Part shown: positions 39,481 to 48,367 of the stretch, piece after piece
Numbering within the stretch: position 1 is the first letter of the stretch
Layout of the letters: each line of letters opens with the position of its first letter
Origin: Hyphomicrobiales bacterium
GTDB taxonomy: Bacteria > Pseudomonadota > Alphaproteobacteria > Rhizobiales > Rhizobiaceae
Reading direction: 5' to 3'
DNA length: 64,000 bases
Assembly (NCBI GenBank): GCA_900466005.1
Contig: UEGQ01000005.1
Span: 1-64,000 of the forward strand
Notes under the pieces: model-generated
Told to the model about the DNA's origin: nothing
The model's database searches: none
Seen by the model: the letters and a program-made list of their open reading frames with translations, nothing else
Program-made: the position numbers and the translations under genes

Positions 39481-41390
39481 GCCTTTCCTCCCTTGGCGCG
39501 TGCCTTGTCCCAGACCGCGCAAAGACTGCTGTAACGTCCCGCCATCTCCTCGACCGCTTCGGCATCGGTGACCGCGCCGGAAAGCCAACTACGGGCGGCA
39601 TCGCCGAAGATCGTACGCCCGACCGCAAAACCCTTGACCAGATCGAAGCCGGCGGCAAGCGCGAAGCTCTCCTCCAGTTCCGCGGCCGGAGCATCGAGAC
39701 CGAGCACCACGATGCCGCGGGCATAAGGATCGTTGCGACGCACCGCCTCGCAGGCATTGGCCCAGGAAGCTTCGGTCTTCATCGGTTCCAGCTTCCACCA
39801 GTCGGGATAGATGCTAATCTCGTAGAAGCGGTCGATGATCCTTGCCACCGTATCGTCATCCGTCGGGCCGACCTTGGAGGGGATGACCTCGAGCAGCATT
39901 TCGAGACGGTTGCGCCGGGCCGCGGCGAAGAGCCTTGCGACCGTCTCTTCCTGGTTCGCCCTGAGTTCCGGCGGGTCGTCGGGATGGTAGAAACAGAGCA
40001 CCTTGACGACATGTTCGACCGGCCATTCGCAAAGGCCGCCGAAGTCGGGGCCGATCTCCGGCTCCAATGTCAGGGGCCGGGAGCCCGGCCATTCGACGGG
40101 GCGGCCGATCCAGAGGCCGGAGCCTGCGGCGCGGTAGAGCGTGTCGCGGCCGAGCCGGCCGTCGCAGAGAATGCCGTAGCCGCTGCCGCCTCCCGCAACC
40201 TGCTGGGCCGCTTTCAGGCAGAGTTCCTTGAAGGCGCCGATGCGTTCCGGCGCCGCACCCGCCTCCTCGGCCATGGCTTCGAGCTGCATGCGGTGGTCGA
40301 AGGCGAAGACGCGCATGACCGGCCAGTCGGTCTTGCGGTTCGTCGACCAGTGCACCTGTTCGAGGGCGGAATCCTTGCGCAGCGCCTTGTTGCGGATACC
40401 CCGCTCGAAGAAATATTGCAGTTCTTCCCAGCTCGGATAGGCCGGCGTGCAGCCATGGCGGGAGACGGCGAAGGCGCCGCAGGCATTGGCGTATTTGAGG
40501 CTGGTCGGCCAGTCCTCGCCGGTCAGCCAGCCCTTCAGGAGGCCCGACATGAAGCCGTCGCCGGCGCCGAGGACATTGAACACTTCGATCGGGAAGCCGG
40601 GCCCCTTCTGGCCGGCGTCGAGGCTGTCAGGTATCTCGCCCTCGAAGACCACCGCCCCCATCGGGCCGCGTTTGCAGACGAGCGTCGCCGGCGTGATGCG
40701 GCGCACCGCACGCAACGCTTCGAGCGTGTCGGTCGATCCGCCGGCGATATGGAATTCCTCTTCCGTACCGACGATCAGGTCGAAGAGCGGCAGCGTCGAC
40801 TGCAGCTTGGCGGTGACGGCTCCCGATTCGATGTAGCGGCTCTCGCCGGCGCCGTGGCCGGCAAGGCCCCAGAGGTTCGGCCGGTAGTCGATGTCGAGCG
40901 CGGTCCTCGCGCCGTTCTCGCGTGCGAGCCTGAGCGCCTTGAGGACCGCCTTCTCGGTGTTCGGATGAGAAAGATGCGTACCGGTCGCGCAGACACAGCG
41001 CGCGTCAGCGATGAAGGCTGGGTCGACGTCGTCCTCGCAAAGCGCCATGTCGGCGCAGTTCTCGCGGTAGAAGATCAGCGGAAACTGGTCCTGGTCGCGG
41101 ATGCCGAGGATGACGAGCGCCGTGAGACGCTCGGGATCGGTCTTCACGCCGCGCACGTCGACGCCTTCGCGGACCAGCTGCTCACGGACGAAGCGGCCCA
41201 TATGCTCGTCGCCGACGCGGGTCAGCAGCGCCGACTTTAGGCCGAGCCGAGCCGTGCCGGCGGCGATATTGGTCGGCGAACCGCCGATATACTTGTTGAA
41301 GGAGGCCATGTCCTCGAGCCGTCCTCCGACCTGTACTCCGTAGAGATCGACCGACGAACGGCCAATCGTGATCAGATCGAGTGATGTCAA
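39477..41390 (-). CDS. iolC: IolC fusion: 5-dehydro-2-deoxygluconokinase with DUF2090 aldolase-like domain
   Basis: A 637-residue two-domain protein. Residues about 1-325 are a PfkB-family kinase (IGRSSVDLYGVQ, GGSPTNIAAGTARLG, catalytic Asp in NVLGAGDGFMSG). Residues about 335-637 are a DUF2090 domain (DWPVMRVFAFDHRMQLE onward), thought to act as the 2-deoxy-5-keto-6-phosphogluconate aldolase. This fusion explains why no separate iolJ is present. First gene of the minus-strand operon, preceded by partial IolR-type sites. Confidence 0.93.
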   Translation of the reverse strand: MTSLDLITIGRSSVDLYGVQVGGRLEDMASFNKYIGGSPTNIAAGTARLGLKSALLTRVGDEHMGRFVREQLVREGVDVRGVKTDPERLTALVILGIRDQDQFPLIFYRENCADMALCEDDVDPAFIADARCVCATGTHLSHPNTEKAVLKALRLARENGARTALDIDYRPNLWGLAGHGAGESRYIESGAVTAKLQSTLPLFDLIVGTEEEFHIAGGSTDTLEALRAVRRITPATLVCKRGPMGAVVFEGEIPDSLDAGQKGPGFPIEVFNVLGAGDGFMSGLLKGWLTGEDWPTSLKYANACGAFAVSRHGCTPAYPSWEELQYFFERGIRNKALRKDSALEQVHWSTNRKTDWPVMRVFAFDHRMQLEAMAEEAGAAPERIGAFKELCLKAAQQVAGGGSGYGILCDGRLGRDTLYRAAGSGLWIGRPVEWPGSRPLTLEPEIGPDFGGLCEWPVEHVVKVLCFYHPDDPPELRANQEETVARLFAAARRNRLEMLLEVIPSKVGPTDDDTVARIIDRFYEISIYPDWWKLEPMKTEASWANACEAVRRNDPYARGIVVLGLDAPAAELEESFALAAGFDLVKGFAVGRTIFGDAARSWLSGAVTDAEAVEEMAGRYSSLCAVWDKARAKGGKA

Positions 41391-41472
41391 AGCCTGCCTC
41401 CCTGTTCGCGGACGGTGCGGCCGCCCTGCCGTTCATGCAGCCCTCCCCGACAGGCCGCTGCCTCACAGGTTT

Positions 41473-41497
41473 TGAACTTTATATTCCATTTTTGGAA
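41473..41497. promoter_or_regulatory. Degenerate IolR-type sites upstream of iolC
   Basis: TGAACTTTATATTCCA (41473-41488) shares its TATATTCCA half with the site at 42386 but has a degenerate left half. An adjacent TGGAA (41493-41497) forms an everted TTCC-N6-GGAA arrangement. Between iolC (start 41390) and iolR (end 41514). Confidence 0.45.
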
Positions 41498-41513
41498 ATT
41501 TCAACACAGATAT

Positions 41514-42332
41514 TCAATTTTCTTGTCGGGCCGTTCCAACCGCGACCGAGAGTGTGATGGCAAGGCAGAGCGTGGCCGAAAGCGAGCGGAAGGCGCCGAA
41601 ATCGACCTCGGAGACGAGCAGGGTCTGGGCGTTCGATTTCCGCAGCGGACTGACGATCGTGTCGGTGATCGCCACCACCGGAATGCCCCGCGCGGAAACC
41701 GCTTCGACGATGTCCAGCGTCTCGGCGGAATAGGGCGCGAAGGTGATGGCGAGCAGGGCATCGCCGGAGCGGACCGCATGGCGGTTGTCGAGCTTGCCGA
41801 CGGCGCTGTGCAGCATGGCAGGCACGCCCATCTTCTCGAAGGCATAGGCCATGTAGCTCGCGACCGGGAACGACCGGCGCATCCCGATGATATGAACCAT
41901 GTCGGCGGCGGCGAGCGTCTTCACGGCCTCTTCGAGGGCTGCGGGCTCGACGGTCTTCAGCAGGCCTTCGAGCGAGGTGCGGCCCGCCTCGACGAATTCG
42001 GCAAGCAATGCCGTGGGACTGCCCTCCGCCTTTTCGCGGAGGTGATGGAGCCTGGTCGAATAATCCGGCCAGCCACCGACATAGGACTCACGGAAGAGCT
42101 TCTGCATTTCGGAAAAGCCGGAAAAGCCGAGGATCTGACAGAAGCGCATGAAGGCGGACGGCTGCACGCCCGCCCCGTCCGCCATCTCGGCGACGGTCGA
42201 AACCGCGATACGATCCTTGTTGGAAGCGACGTAGTCGGCGCATTGCCGCAGCCGCTTCGGCAGTTTTTCGGAGACCTGGAGGAGCCTCTCCTCGAAGCCC
42301 TTGATGCTCGTCGGCGCGCCGATCTCTGCCAT
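41514..42332 (-). CDS. iolR: RpiR-family regulator of inositol genes
   Basis: A 272-residue regulator with an N-terminal HTH_6 domain (VSTVAEMADGAGVQPSAFMRFCQILGFSGFSEMQ) and a C-terminal SIS sugar-phosphate-binding domain (VHIIGMRRSFPVASYMAYAFEK). Its place beside the iol genes and the GGAA-N6-TTCC palindromes in this window support IolR, which represses iol genes until an inositol-derived intermediate binds. Three ATGs lie close together; 42332 has GGAAGG at the best distance. Confidence 0.9.
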   Translation of the reverse strand: MAEIGAPTSIKGFEERLLQVSEKLPKRLRQCADYVASNKDRIAVSTVAEMADGAGVQPSAFMRFCQILGFSGFSEMQKLFRESYVGGWPDYSTRLHHLREKAEGSPTALLAEFVEAGRTSLEGLLKTVEPAALEEAVKTLAAADMVHIIGMRRSFPVASYMAYAFEKMGVPAMLHSAVGKLDNRHAVRSGDALLAITFAPYSAETLDIVEAVSARGIPVVAITDTIVSPLRKSNAQTLLVSEVDFGAFRSLSATLCLAITLSVAVGTARQEN

Positions 42333-42385
42333 CGTCATCCTTCCCATAAGTCTATTGACATAAACGATGCCGCAATCTAGCAAAA

Positions 42386-42401
42386 TGGAACGTATATTCC
42401 A
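42386..42401. promoter_or_regulatory. Candidate IolR operator (iolR/iolG divergent region)
   Basis: TGGAACGTATATTCCA, a GGAA-N6-TTCC palindrome between divergent iolR and iolG, suggesting control of iolG and autoregulation. Confidence 0.75.
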
Positions 42402-42496
42402 AATAGAGATTTCGGACGCGGTTTCTCGCCCCGGAATCTCTCCGCAGGTCAGCGATGCCGCCCACCTATAGGACGCGGCGCAGGGAGGAAAGCAAG

Positions 42497-43492
42497 ATGG
42501 TGACGAAACTGGCCCTTCTGGGCGCCGGACGAATCGGCAAGGTGCACGCGAAGGCGATCGCCGAAGACAAGCGGGCGAGGCTGGCGGCTGTTGCCGACGC
42601 CTTCCCCGAGGCGGCCAACGCCATTGCCTCCGCCGCCGGCTGCGCCGTCAGGACGATCGACGAGATCGAGGCCGACAAGGACATCGACGCAGTCGTCATC
42701 TGCACGCCGACCAACACCCATGCGGACCTCATCGAGCGCTTTGCGAAGGCCGGCAAGGCGATCTTCTGCGAGAAGCCGATCGACCTCGACGTCGCCCGCG
42801 CCAGGGCATGCCTGGAAACGGTGCGCCAGACCGGCGCCAAGGTGATGCTCGGCTTCAACCGCCGCTTCGACCCGCACTTCCAGGCCGTGCGCCGGGAGAT
42901 CGACGCCGGCACGATCGGCAAGGTCGAGATGGTGACGATCACCAGCCGCGATCCCGGCGCCCCGCCGGCCGAGTACATCAAGGTGTCGGGCGGCATCTTC
43001 CGCGACATGACGATCCACGACTTCGATATGGCCCGTTTCCTCCTCGGCGAGGAAATCGAGACGGTGGTGGCAACCGGTTCCGTTCTCGTCGATCCGAAGA
43101 TCGGCGAACTCGGCGACTACGACAGCGCCTCGCTGATCCTCACCACCAAGAGCGGTCGCCAGGCGGTCATTTCCAATTCCCGCCGCGCATCCTACGGCTA
43201 CGACCAGCGCATCGAGGTGCACGGCTCGCTCGGCGCCGTCTCGGCCGAGAACCAGCGGCCGGTGTCGATCGAGGTAGCGACCAAGGACGGCTACACCCGC
43301 CCGCCGCTGCACGACTTCTTCATGACACGCTATACGGCCGCCTATGCGGCGGAAATCTCCGCGTTCATCGACAGCCTCGAAAAGGGCACCGCGCCGTCGC
43401 CGTCGGCGGAGGATGGGCTGATCGCACTGGCGCTCGCCGATGCGGCGCTCAAATCGGCGAAAGAAAACAAGGTGGTCCGCGTCGAGATCTGA
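42497..43492 (+). CDS. iolG: Inositol 2-dehydrogenase
   Basis: A 331-residue Gfo/Idh/MocA enzyme that oxidises myo-inositol to 2-keto-myo-inositol with NAD+. Rossmann motif LLGAGRIGKVHA, EKP motif in FCEKPIDLD, and the catalytic GGIFRDMTIHDFDMARFLLG segment with the Asp/His pair. Divergent from iolR with an operator between. GGGAGGAAAGC precedes the ATG at 42497. Also called idhA in rhizobia. Confidence 0.93.
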   Translation: MVTKLALLGAGRIGKVHAKAIAEDKRARLAAVADAFPEAANAIASAAGCAVRTIDEIEADKDIDAVVICTPTNTHADLIERFAKAGKAIFCEKPIDLDVARARACLETVRQTGAKVMLGFNRRFDPHFQAVRREIDAGTIGKVEMVTITSRDPGAPPAEYIKVSGGIFRDMTIHDFDMARFLLGEEIETVVATGSVLVDPKIGELGDYDSASLILTTKSGRQAVISNSRRASYGYDQRIEVHGSLGAVSAENQRPVSIEVATKDGYTRPPLHDFFMTRYTAAYAAEISAFIDSLEKGTAPSPSAEDGLIALALADAALKSAKENKVVRVEI

Positions 43493-43544
43493 CGCGACCT
43501 CCGCCGGGTTGCCTGCCTCGCGGCGGTCGGTTTCCGATCGCCGC

Positions 43545-44444
43545 TCAATCACGTCCCCAGGCGCCGATGAGCATGCTGAGAAATCGCTCCGCCGCCGGTG
43601 ACAAGGTGCCGCCCCGGCGACGAACCACCCCGATGGTGCGGGATATCTCGGGATTGCGGATGGGACGTGTGATCAGGAATGGATGGTCGTCCTGCGGCGT
43701 GGCCATTCGCGGCAGGACCGAGATGCCGAGCCCCGCCTCCACCAATCCGAGCGAGGTCGACAAATGGGTTACCTCGTAGAACCAGCGAAGCTTGATGTTC
43801 GATTTTGCCAATGCAGCATCGAGCAGCGTTCTGTTGCCGCTCGACCGATGAACCGTGATGAGGTGGTACGGTTCGAGGTCTTCCCAGCCGACCGATGATT
43901 TGGCCGCGAGCGGATGATCCTTCCGCGCCGCAAGCACGAAGGGATCTTCCACGAGCCGGTCGAAGGTCAGATCGGGGTCCGACGTTCCCATGATGTTTAT
44001 GCCGAATTCCACTTCGCCGCGTGCCACGGCCTGGAGACCGTCGGTCGCCGGCAGATCGAGGATGCGAAAGCGGATGTTCGGATACTCCTCGTTGAACTGC
44101 CGGATGACGGTTGGCAGGAAGTAGAAGGCCGCCGTCGGGAGGCACGCGATCGTGACCAGCCCACCCCGGTTCGCTCCAACATCGCGGACGGCAAACAGAG
44201 AGCCATCGAACTCTTCGAGCATGCGCCGCACAAGCGGCACCAGTTCGGTCCCAAGTGCTGTCGCCGACACATGACGGGTTGTCCGCTCCAGGAGCGGCGC
44301 GCCGATGACCTGCTCGAGTTTCTGGATGCGTCGGCTCAAGGCGGGCTGCGACAGATGCAAGGCATCGGCCGCCCGATGAAAGCTCTCCAGTTCGACGACG
44401 CTGAGGAAAGCCCGAAGATCAAGGATCTCGCAATTAATGCTCAT
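43545..44444 (-). CDS. LysR-family transcriptional regulator
   Basis: A 299-residue LysR protein; HTH at about residues 8-66 (SFHRAADALHLSQPALSRRIQKLE), effector domain from 90. Divergent from a PrpF-family isomerase and ABC transporter genes, which it probably controls; a short inverted repeat ATCAA-N10-TTGAT lies between. Convergent with iolG. Confidence 0.88.
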   Translation of the reverse strand: MSINCEILDLRAFLSVVELESFHRAADALHLSQPALSRRIQKLEQVIGAPLLERTTRHVSATALGTELVPLVRRMLEEFDGSLFAVRDVGANRGGLVTIACLPTAAFYFLPTVIRQFNEEYPNIRFRILDLPATDGLQAVARGEVEFGINIMGTSDPDLTFDRLVEDPFVLAARKDHPLAAKSSVGWEDLEPYHLITVHRSSGNRTLLDAALAKSNIKLRWFYEVTHLSTSLGLVEAGLGISVLPRMATPQDDHPFLITRPIRNPEISRTIGVVRRRGGTLSPAAERFLSMLIGAWGRD

Positions 44445-44503
44445 TTTGCATCAATCCTCCGATTCTTAGCATTTCACAAATAAACGCTTCTTCCGATAAT
44501 TGG

Positions 44504-44523
44504 ATCAAATAGAGCCGATTGAT
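44504..44523. promoter_or_regulatory. Candidate LysR-type operator
   Basis: ATCAA (44504-44508) and TTGAT (44519-44523) are inverted around a 10-bp spacer, in the promoter region between the LysR gene and the PrpF-family gene. The layout resembles a LysR binding box. Confidence 0.4.
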
Positions 44524-44558
44524 ACGGCGATGACATAATTCCGATGGAAGCACAAGCG

Positions 44559-45641
44559 ATGAACGACCTGCTGGCGATCCCATGCGTCCTGATGAGAGGC
44601 GGCACCTCGAAGGGTCCGTTCTTTCTGGCAGGCGATCTTCCCGCCGACGCTCGCGAACGCGACAATATCCTGCTCTCCATCATGGGTTCGGGTCATCCGC
44701 TGCAGATCGACGGCATCGGTGGCGGGAACCCGGTGACCAGCAAGGTGGCCATCGTCGGGCCGCCCAGCATTCCCGGCGCCGATGTAGATTATCTCTTTGC
44801 CCAGGTCCGGATCGACCAGCAGATCGTCGACACGTCCCCCAACTGCGGCAACATGCTGGCCGCAGTCGGCCCGTTTGCCATCGAAGCCGGACTTGTCCCG
44901 GTGCGCGGAGAGACGACGCTCGTGCGGATCCACAACGTCAACACCGGCAAGCTCATCGAAGCCGAGGTTCCGACGCCGAACGGCAGTGTCTCCTATCTCG
45001 GCGACGCCGCGATCGACGGAGTGCCCGGCCATGCAGCACCGATCGCGCTCACCTTCATCGATGCCGCCGGAGCAAGGACAGGTCAGCTCTTTCCAACAGG
45101 CAAGCCGATCGACACGATCGATGGCGTGGCCGTCACCTGCATCGACTGCGCGATGCCGATGATGTTGCTCGAGGCGGCGTCGCTCGGCGTAAGCGGTTTC
45201 GAGACCGCGGCGGAACTCAATGCCAGTCAGGCGCTCCTAGAGAGGCTGGAGAGGCTGCGCATCTCCGCAGGAGAACGGATGGGGCTCGGCGATGTGCGCA
45301 ACCAGGTCACGCCAAAGCCCGTGCTCATCTCGCGGCCGAGCTCGGGTTACGACATCAATGTCCGATATTTCATGCCGCACCAGTGTCACCCTTCGCTGGC
45401 GACGACCGGAGCCGTCGGGATCGCGACCGCCTGTATCGTAGACGACACGGTCGCCTCACGCCTGATCGGCAGACGTGCCGCGCCGGTGGTGCTTTCCATC
45501 GAGCACCCGAGCGGGCATCTCGATGTCAAGCTTTATCAGCGGGACGGCAAAATCGCCGCCGGCATCCTCAGGACCGCCAGGCGGCTGTTCGAAGGACATG
45601 CTTTTGCAAAACCTGTCGCGCAACTGTTTTGCGCGGCATAA
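44559..45641 (+). CDS. PrpF-family isomerase (4-oxalomesaconate tautomerase/aconitate isomerase-like)
   Basis: A 360-residue member of the PrpF family (two diaminopimelate-epimerase-like halves), which isomerises carbon double bonds of tricarboxylate-type compounds. IPCVLMRGGTSKGPFFLAGDLP at the N-terminus and SPNCGNMLAAVGPFAIE with the Cys are diagnostic; the closest known relatives I recall are GalD-type 4-oxalomesaconate tautomerases. ATG at 44544 is also possible; 44559 has GGAAG upstream. Leads an operon with a nitrate/taurine-type ABC transporter. Exact substrate unknown. Confidence 0.8.
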   Translation: MNDLLAIPCVLMRGGTSKGPFFLAGDLPADARERDNILLSIMGSGHPLQIDGIGGGNPVTSKVAIVGPPSIPGADVDYLFAQVRIDQQIVDTSPNCGNMLAAVGPFAIEAGLVPVRGETTLVRIHNVNTGKLIEAEVPTPNGSVSYLGDAAIDGVPGHAAPIALTFIDAAGARTGQLFPTGKPIDTIDGVAVTCIDCAMPMMLLEAASLGVSGFETAAELNASQALLERLERLRISAGERMGLGDVRNQVTPKPVLISRPSSGYDINVRYFMPHQCHPSLATTGAVGIATACIVDDTVASRLIGRRAAPVVLSIEHPSGHLDVKLYQRDGKIAAGILRTARRLFEGHAFAKPVAQLFCAA

Positions 45642-45686
45642 TGACCGTGGCCGCCGGGAGAGCGCCACCAACAGGAGGAGAATGAA

Positions 45687-46688
45687 ATGAACAAGCTCAT
45701 GCTCGCGCTCGCCGCCAGCGTCGCTCTTGCCGGCTCGGCTTTCGCGGACCCCGTCCGGATCAGCGTCGGCTCCTACAATCTCAACAATCTACCCTTTCCG
45801 GTCGCTCAGGGCCTCGGCCTTTACGAGAAGGAAGGCCTCGAGGTGACGGTGGAAAACTTCGCATCGGGCGGCTCGAAGACGCTCCAGGCGCTCGTCGCCG
45901 GTTCGACGGATATCGCCGTCGGCTTCTATGACCACACGATACAGATGCAGTCGCAGAACAAGGCCGTTGTCGCCTTCGCGCAGCTCGCCCGCAATTCCGG
46001 GCTCGTGCTGGCGGGCGGCAAGGGCAGCGCGTTCGATCCGAGCAAGCCGGAGACGATCAAGGGTGCGAAAATCGGCATTACCTCGCCGGGCTCGTCGTCC
46101 GACTTCTTCGTCCGCTATTACCTTCAGCGCAACGGTCTTTCCGCCAACGACGTCTCCCTGATCGGCGTCGGCTCCGGCTCGGCGGCGGTCGCAGCACTCG
46201 AGCAGGGCAAGGTCGATCTCCTGGTCAACTACGATCCTGCAGCGACCTTCATCGAGGCCAAGGGCGTCGGCAAGATCCTGATTGACGGACGCAGCGACGA
46301 GGGCGCCAAGGCGATCTACGGCGGCATTTATCCGACCTCCGTTCTCTATGCGACGCAGGGTTACATCGACGAGAATCCCGAGACCGTCCAGAAGGTCGCC
46401 AACGCGACGGTCAAGGCGCTCGCGTGGATGAACAGCCACTCTGCCGAAGAGATCGTCGACAAGCTGCCGAAGGAGTTCATCTCCGGCGACCGCGAGACCT
46501 ACATCAAGGCGGTCGAGAACGCGAAGGCCATCTTCTCGAAGGACGGCCGTATCGACGAGGAAGACATCAAGACTCCGCTGGCCGTCCTGAAGAGCTTCAA
46601 CGAAAAAGTGGCAGCCGCCGAAATCGACCTGACGAAGACCTACACGAACGAGTTCGTCGACAAGGTCGGCAACGTCGCCGCCAATTGA
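45687..46688 (+). CDS. ABC transporter binding protein, SsuA/NMT1-like
   Basis: A 333-residue periplasmic binding protein with signal peptide MNKLMLALAASVALAGSAFA (cleaved after residue 20). LPFPVAQGLGLYEKEGLEVTVENFASGGSKTLQALVAG is characteristic of the aliphatic-sulfonate/nitrate/taurine cluster. Belongs with the ATPase 10 bp downstream and the permease. Ligand unknown; the preceding isomerase suggests an organic acid. Confidence 0.88.
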   Translation: MNKLMLALAASVALAGSAFADPVRISVGSYNLNNLPFPVAQGLGLYEKEGLEVTVENFASGGSKTLQALVAGSTDIAVGFYDHTIQMQSQNKAVVAFAQLARNSGLVLAGGKGSAFDPSKPETIKGAKIGITSPGSSSDFFVRYYLQRNGLSANDVSLIGVGSGSAAVAALEQGKVDLLVNYDPAATFIEAKGVGKILIDGRSDEGAKAIYGGIYPTSVLYATQGYIDENPETVQKVANATVKALAWMNSHSAEEIVDKLPKEFISGDRETYIKAVENAKAIFSKDGRIDEEDIKTPLAVLKSFNEKVAAAEIDLTKTYTNEFVDKVGNVAAN

Positions 46689-46698
46689 GGAGGAGGTC

Positions 46699-47529
46699 AT
46701 GGCATTGGCCGTAGTGAAGACAACACCCCCGGCGGACAGTCCGCGTCAGGCGAAGTCGATGGTTTCCATCGACTCCGTCACCATGTCCTTCGGCGCCTAT
46801 GTGGCGGTGCAGGACGTGAATCTCCGCGTCGCCGACGGCGAGTTTCTCGCCATCGTCGGGCCCACCGGTTGCGGCAAGAGCACGATCTTGAACGCGATCG
46901 CCGGGCTGCTGAAACCGTCGAGCGGCACCGTCTCGATCGACGGGCAGCCAGTCCGCGGGGTTCAGAACGACATCGGCTACCTGTTCCAGCAGGATGCGCT
47001 GCTTCCGTGGAAGACTGCGCTGGAGAACGTCGAGCTTGGCCCGATGTTCAAGGGTGTCGGCACTGCGGAGCGACGCGAGCAGTCGATGAAATGGCTGGCG
47101 AAGGTCGGACTGAAAGGCTTCGAGCACCGCTATCCGCATCAGCTCTCCGGCGGTCAGCGCAAGCGCGTGCAGATGGCACAGGCACTGATCACCGGCCCGA
47201 AGGTTATCCTGATGGACGAACCCTTCTCGGCGCTGGACATCCATACCCGCCACCTCATGCAGAACGAACTCCTGCGTCTCTGGCAGGAGGAACGTCGCGC
47301 GGTGGTGATGATCACGCACGACCTCGAAGAAGCGATCGCCCTCGGTGACCGGGTGGTCGTCCTTGCCGCCGGACCGCGCTCGCGTGTGATCGACAGCTTC
47401 CCCGTCGATCTCGAACGTCCGCGCGACGTCGCCGAAATCAAGCTCGATCCACGCTTCATGGATCTCTACCGCAACATCTGGTCGTCGCTCCGCGGCGAAG
47501 TGGAGAAAAGCTATGAACGCCATGACTGA
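46699..47529 (+). CDS. ABC transporter ATP-binding protein, SsuB/TauB-like
   Basis: A 276-residue ATPase with Walker A GPTGCGKS (54-61), signature LSGGQRKRVQMAQAL, Walker B VILMDEPFSALD, H-loop MITHDLEEA. Overlaps the permease gene by 17 bp. Confidence 0.9.
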   Translation: MALAVVKTTPPADSPRQAKSMVSIDSVTMSFGAYVAVQDVNLRVADGEFLAIVGPTGCGKSTILNAIAGLLKPSSGTVSIDGQPVRGVQNDIGYLFQQDALLPWKTALENVELGPMFKGVGTAERREQSMKWLAKVGLKGFEHRYPHQLSGGQRKRVQMAQALITGPKVILMDEPFSALDIHTRHLMQNELLRLWQEERRAVVMITHDLEEAIALGDRVVVLAAGPRSRVIDSFPVDLERPRDVAEIKLDPRFMDLYRNIWSSLRGEVEKSYERHD

Positions 47530-48286
47530 ACGGCTCGTCCAGATCGTACTGCTGGTGGTCATTGTCGGAGGTTGGCAAGTCGGCGTCACGGCCGGTTTCA
47601 TCGACCCCTTCTTCTTCCCGGCACCCCTCGACATCTTCAATCAGGTGGTGTCCTGGGTATTGGACACCAGCTTCTACAACCACGTCGTCATCACGCTGAC
47701 GGAAACGGTGCTTGGCTATCTTGTCGGGACGGCACTCGGCGTAGCCGCCGGTGTCTGGCTCGGCCTCAGCCGCTCGGCCGCGCGCATCCTCGACCCTTTC
47801 ATCAAGGGCCTGAACGCGATCCCCCGTGTCGTGCTGGCGCCCATCTTCGTGCTGTGGCTCGGCCTCGGCCTCTGGTCCAAGGTGGCGCTGGCCGTAACGC
47901 TGGTGTTCTTCGTCACCTTCTTCAACGCGATGCAGGGCGTTCGCGAAGTCAACCCGGTGGTACTGTCCAACGCCCGCATTCTCGGCGCCAAACGCTCGGA
48001 CCTGCTGCGCCACGTCTACTTCCCGGCCGCAGCGAGCTGGATCCTGTCCTCGCTGCGCACCTCGGTCGGCTTCGCCGTCGTCGGGGCGATCATCGGCGAG
48101 TATCTCGGCTCCTCCGCCGGGCTCGGTTATCTGATCGCCCAGGCGGAAGGCAATTTCGATGCGGTCGGCGTCTTTTCAGGCATCGTGATCCTTGCGCTTT
48201 TCGTCCTGATCATCGACAGCATTCTGGACATCGCCGAGAAGCATCTGATCAAATGGCGGCCGAGCGCCTCCGAACGGCCAGCGTGA
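47513..48286 (+). CDS. ABC transporter permease, SsuC/TauC-like
   Basis: A 257-residue permease with about six helices and EAA-type loop SNARILGAKRSDLLRHVYFPAA. Followed by a perfect intrinsic terminator. Completes the transporter led by the PrpF-family isomerase. Confidence 0.9.
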   Translation: MNAMTERLVQIVLLVVIVGGWQVGVTAGFIDPFFFPAPLDIFNQVVSWVLDTSFYNHVVITLTETVLGYLVGTALGVAAGVWLGLSRSAARILDPFIKGLNAIPRVVLAPIFVLWLGLGLWSKVALAVTLVFFVTFFNAMQGVREVNPVVLSNARILGAKRSDLLRHVYFPAAASWILSSLRTSVGFAVVGAIIGEYLGSSAGLGYLIAQAEGNFDAVGVFSGIVILALFVLIIDSILDIAEKHLIKWRPSASERPA

Positions 48287-48324
48287 CGACGGAAAAGGCG
48301 ATCTTCACACGTCATAGACTGATA

Positions 48325-48353
48325 ATGCCGGCGTAACCGCCGGCATCTTTTTT
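48325..48353 (+). terminator. Intrinsic terminator of the PrpF/ABC operon
   Basis: Perfect stem ATGCCGGCG (48325-48333) and CGCCGGCAT (48338-48346), loop TAAC, followed by C and TTTTTT. Confidence 0.9.
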
Positions 48354-48367
48354 GGCTGCAGCTCCGC

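Noticed and set aside
37897-39534. Plus-strand frame of more than 500 codons opposite iolD
   Set aside because: iolD is unmistakable on the minus strand; the opposite frame has no recognisable motifs.
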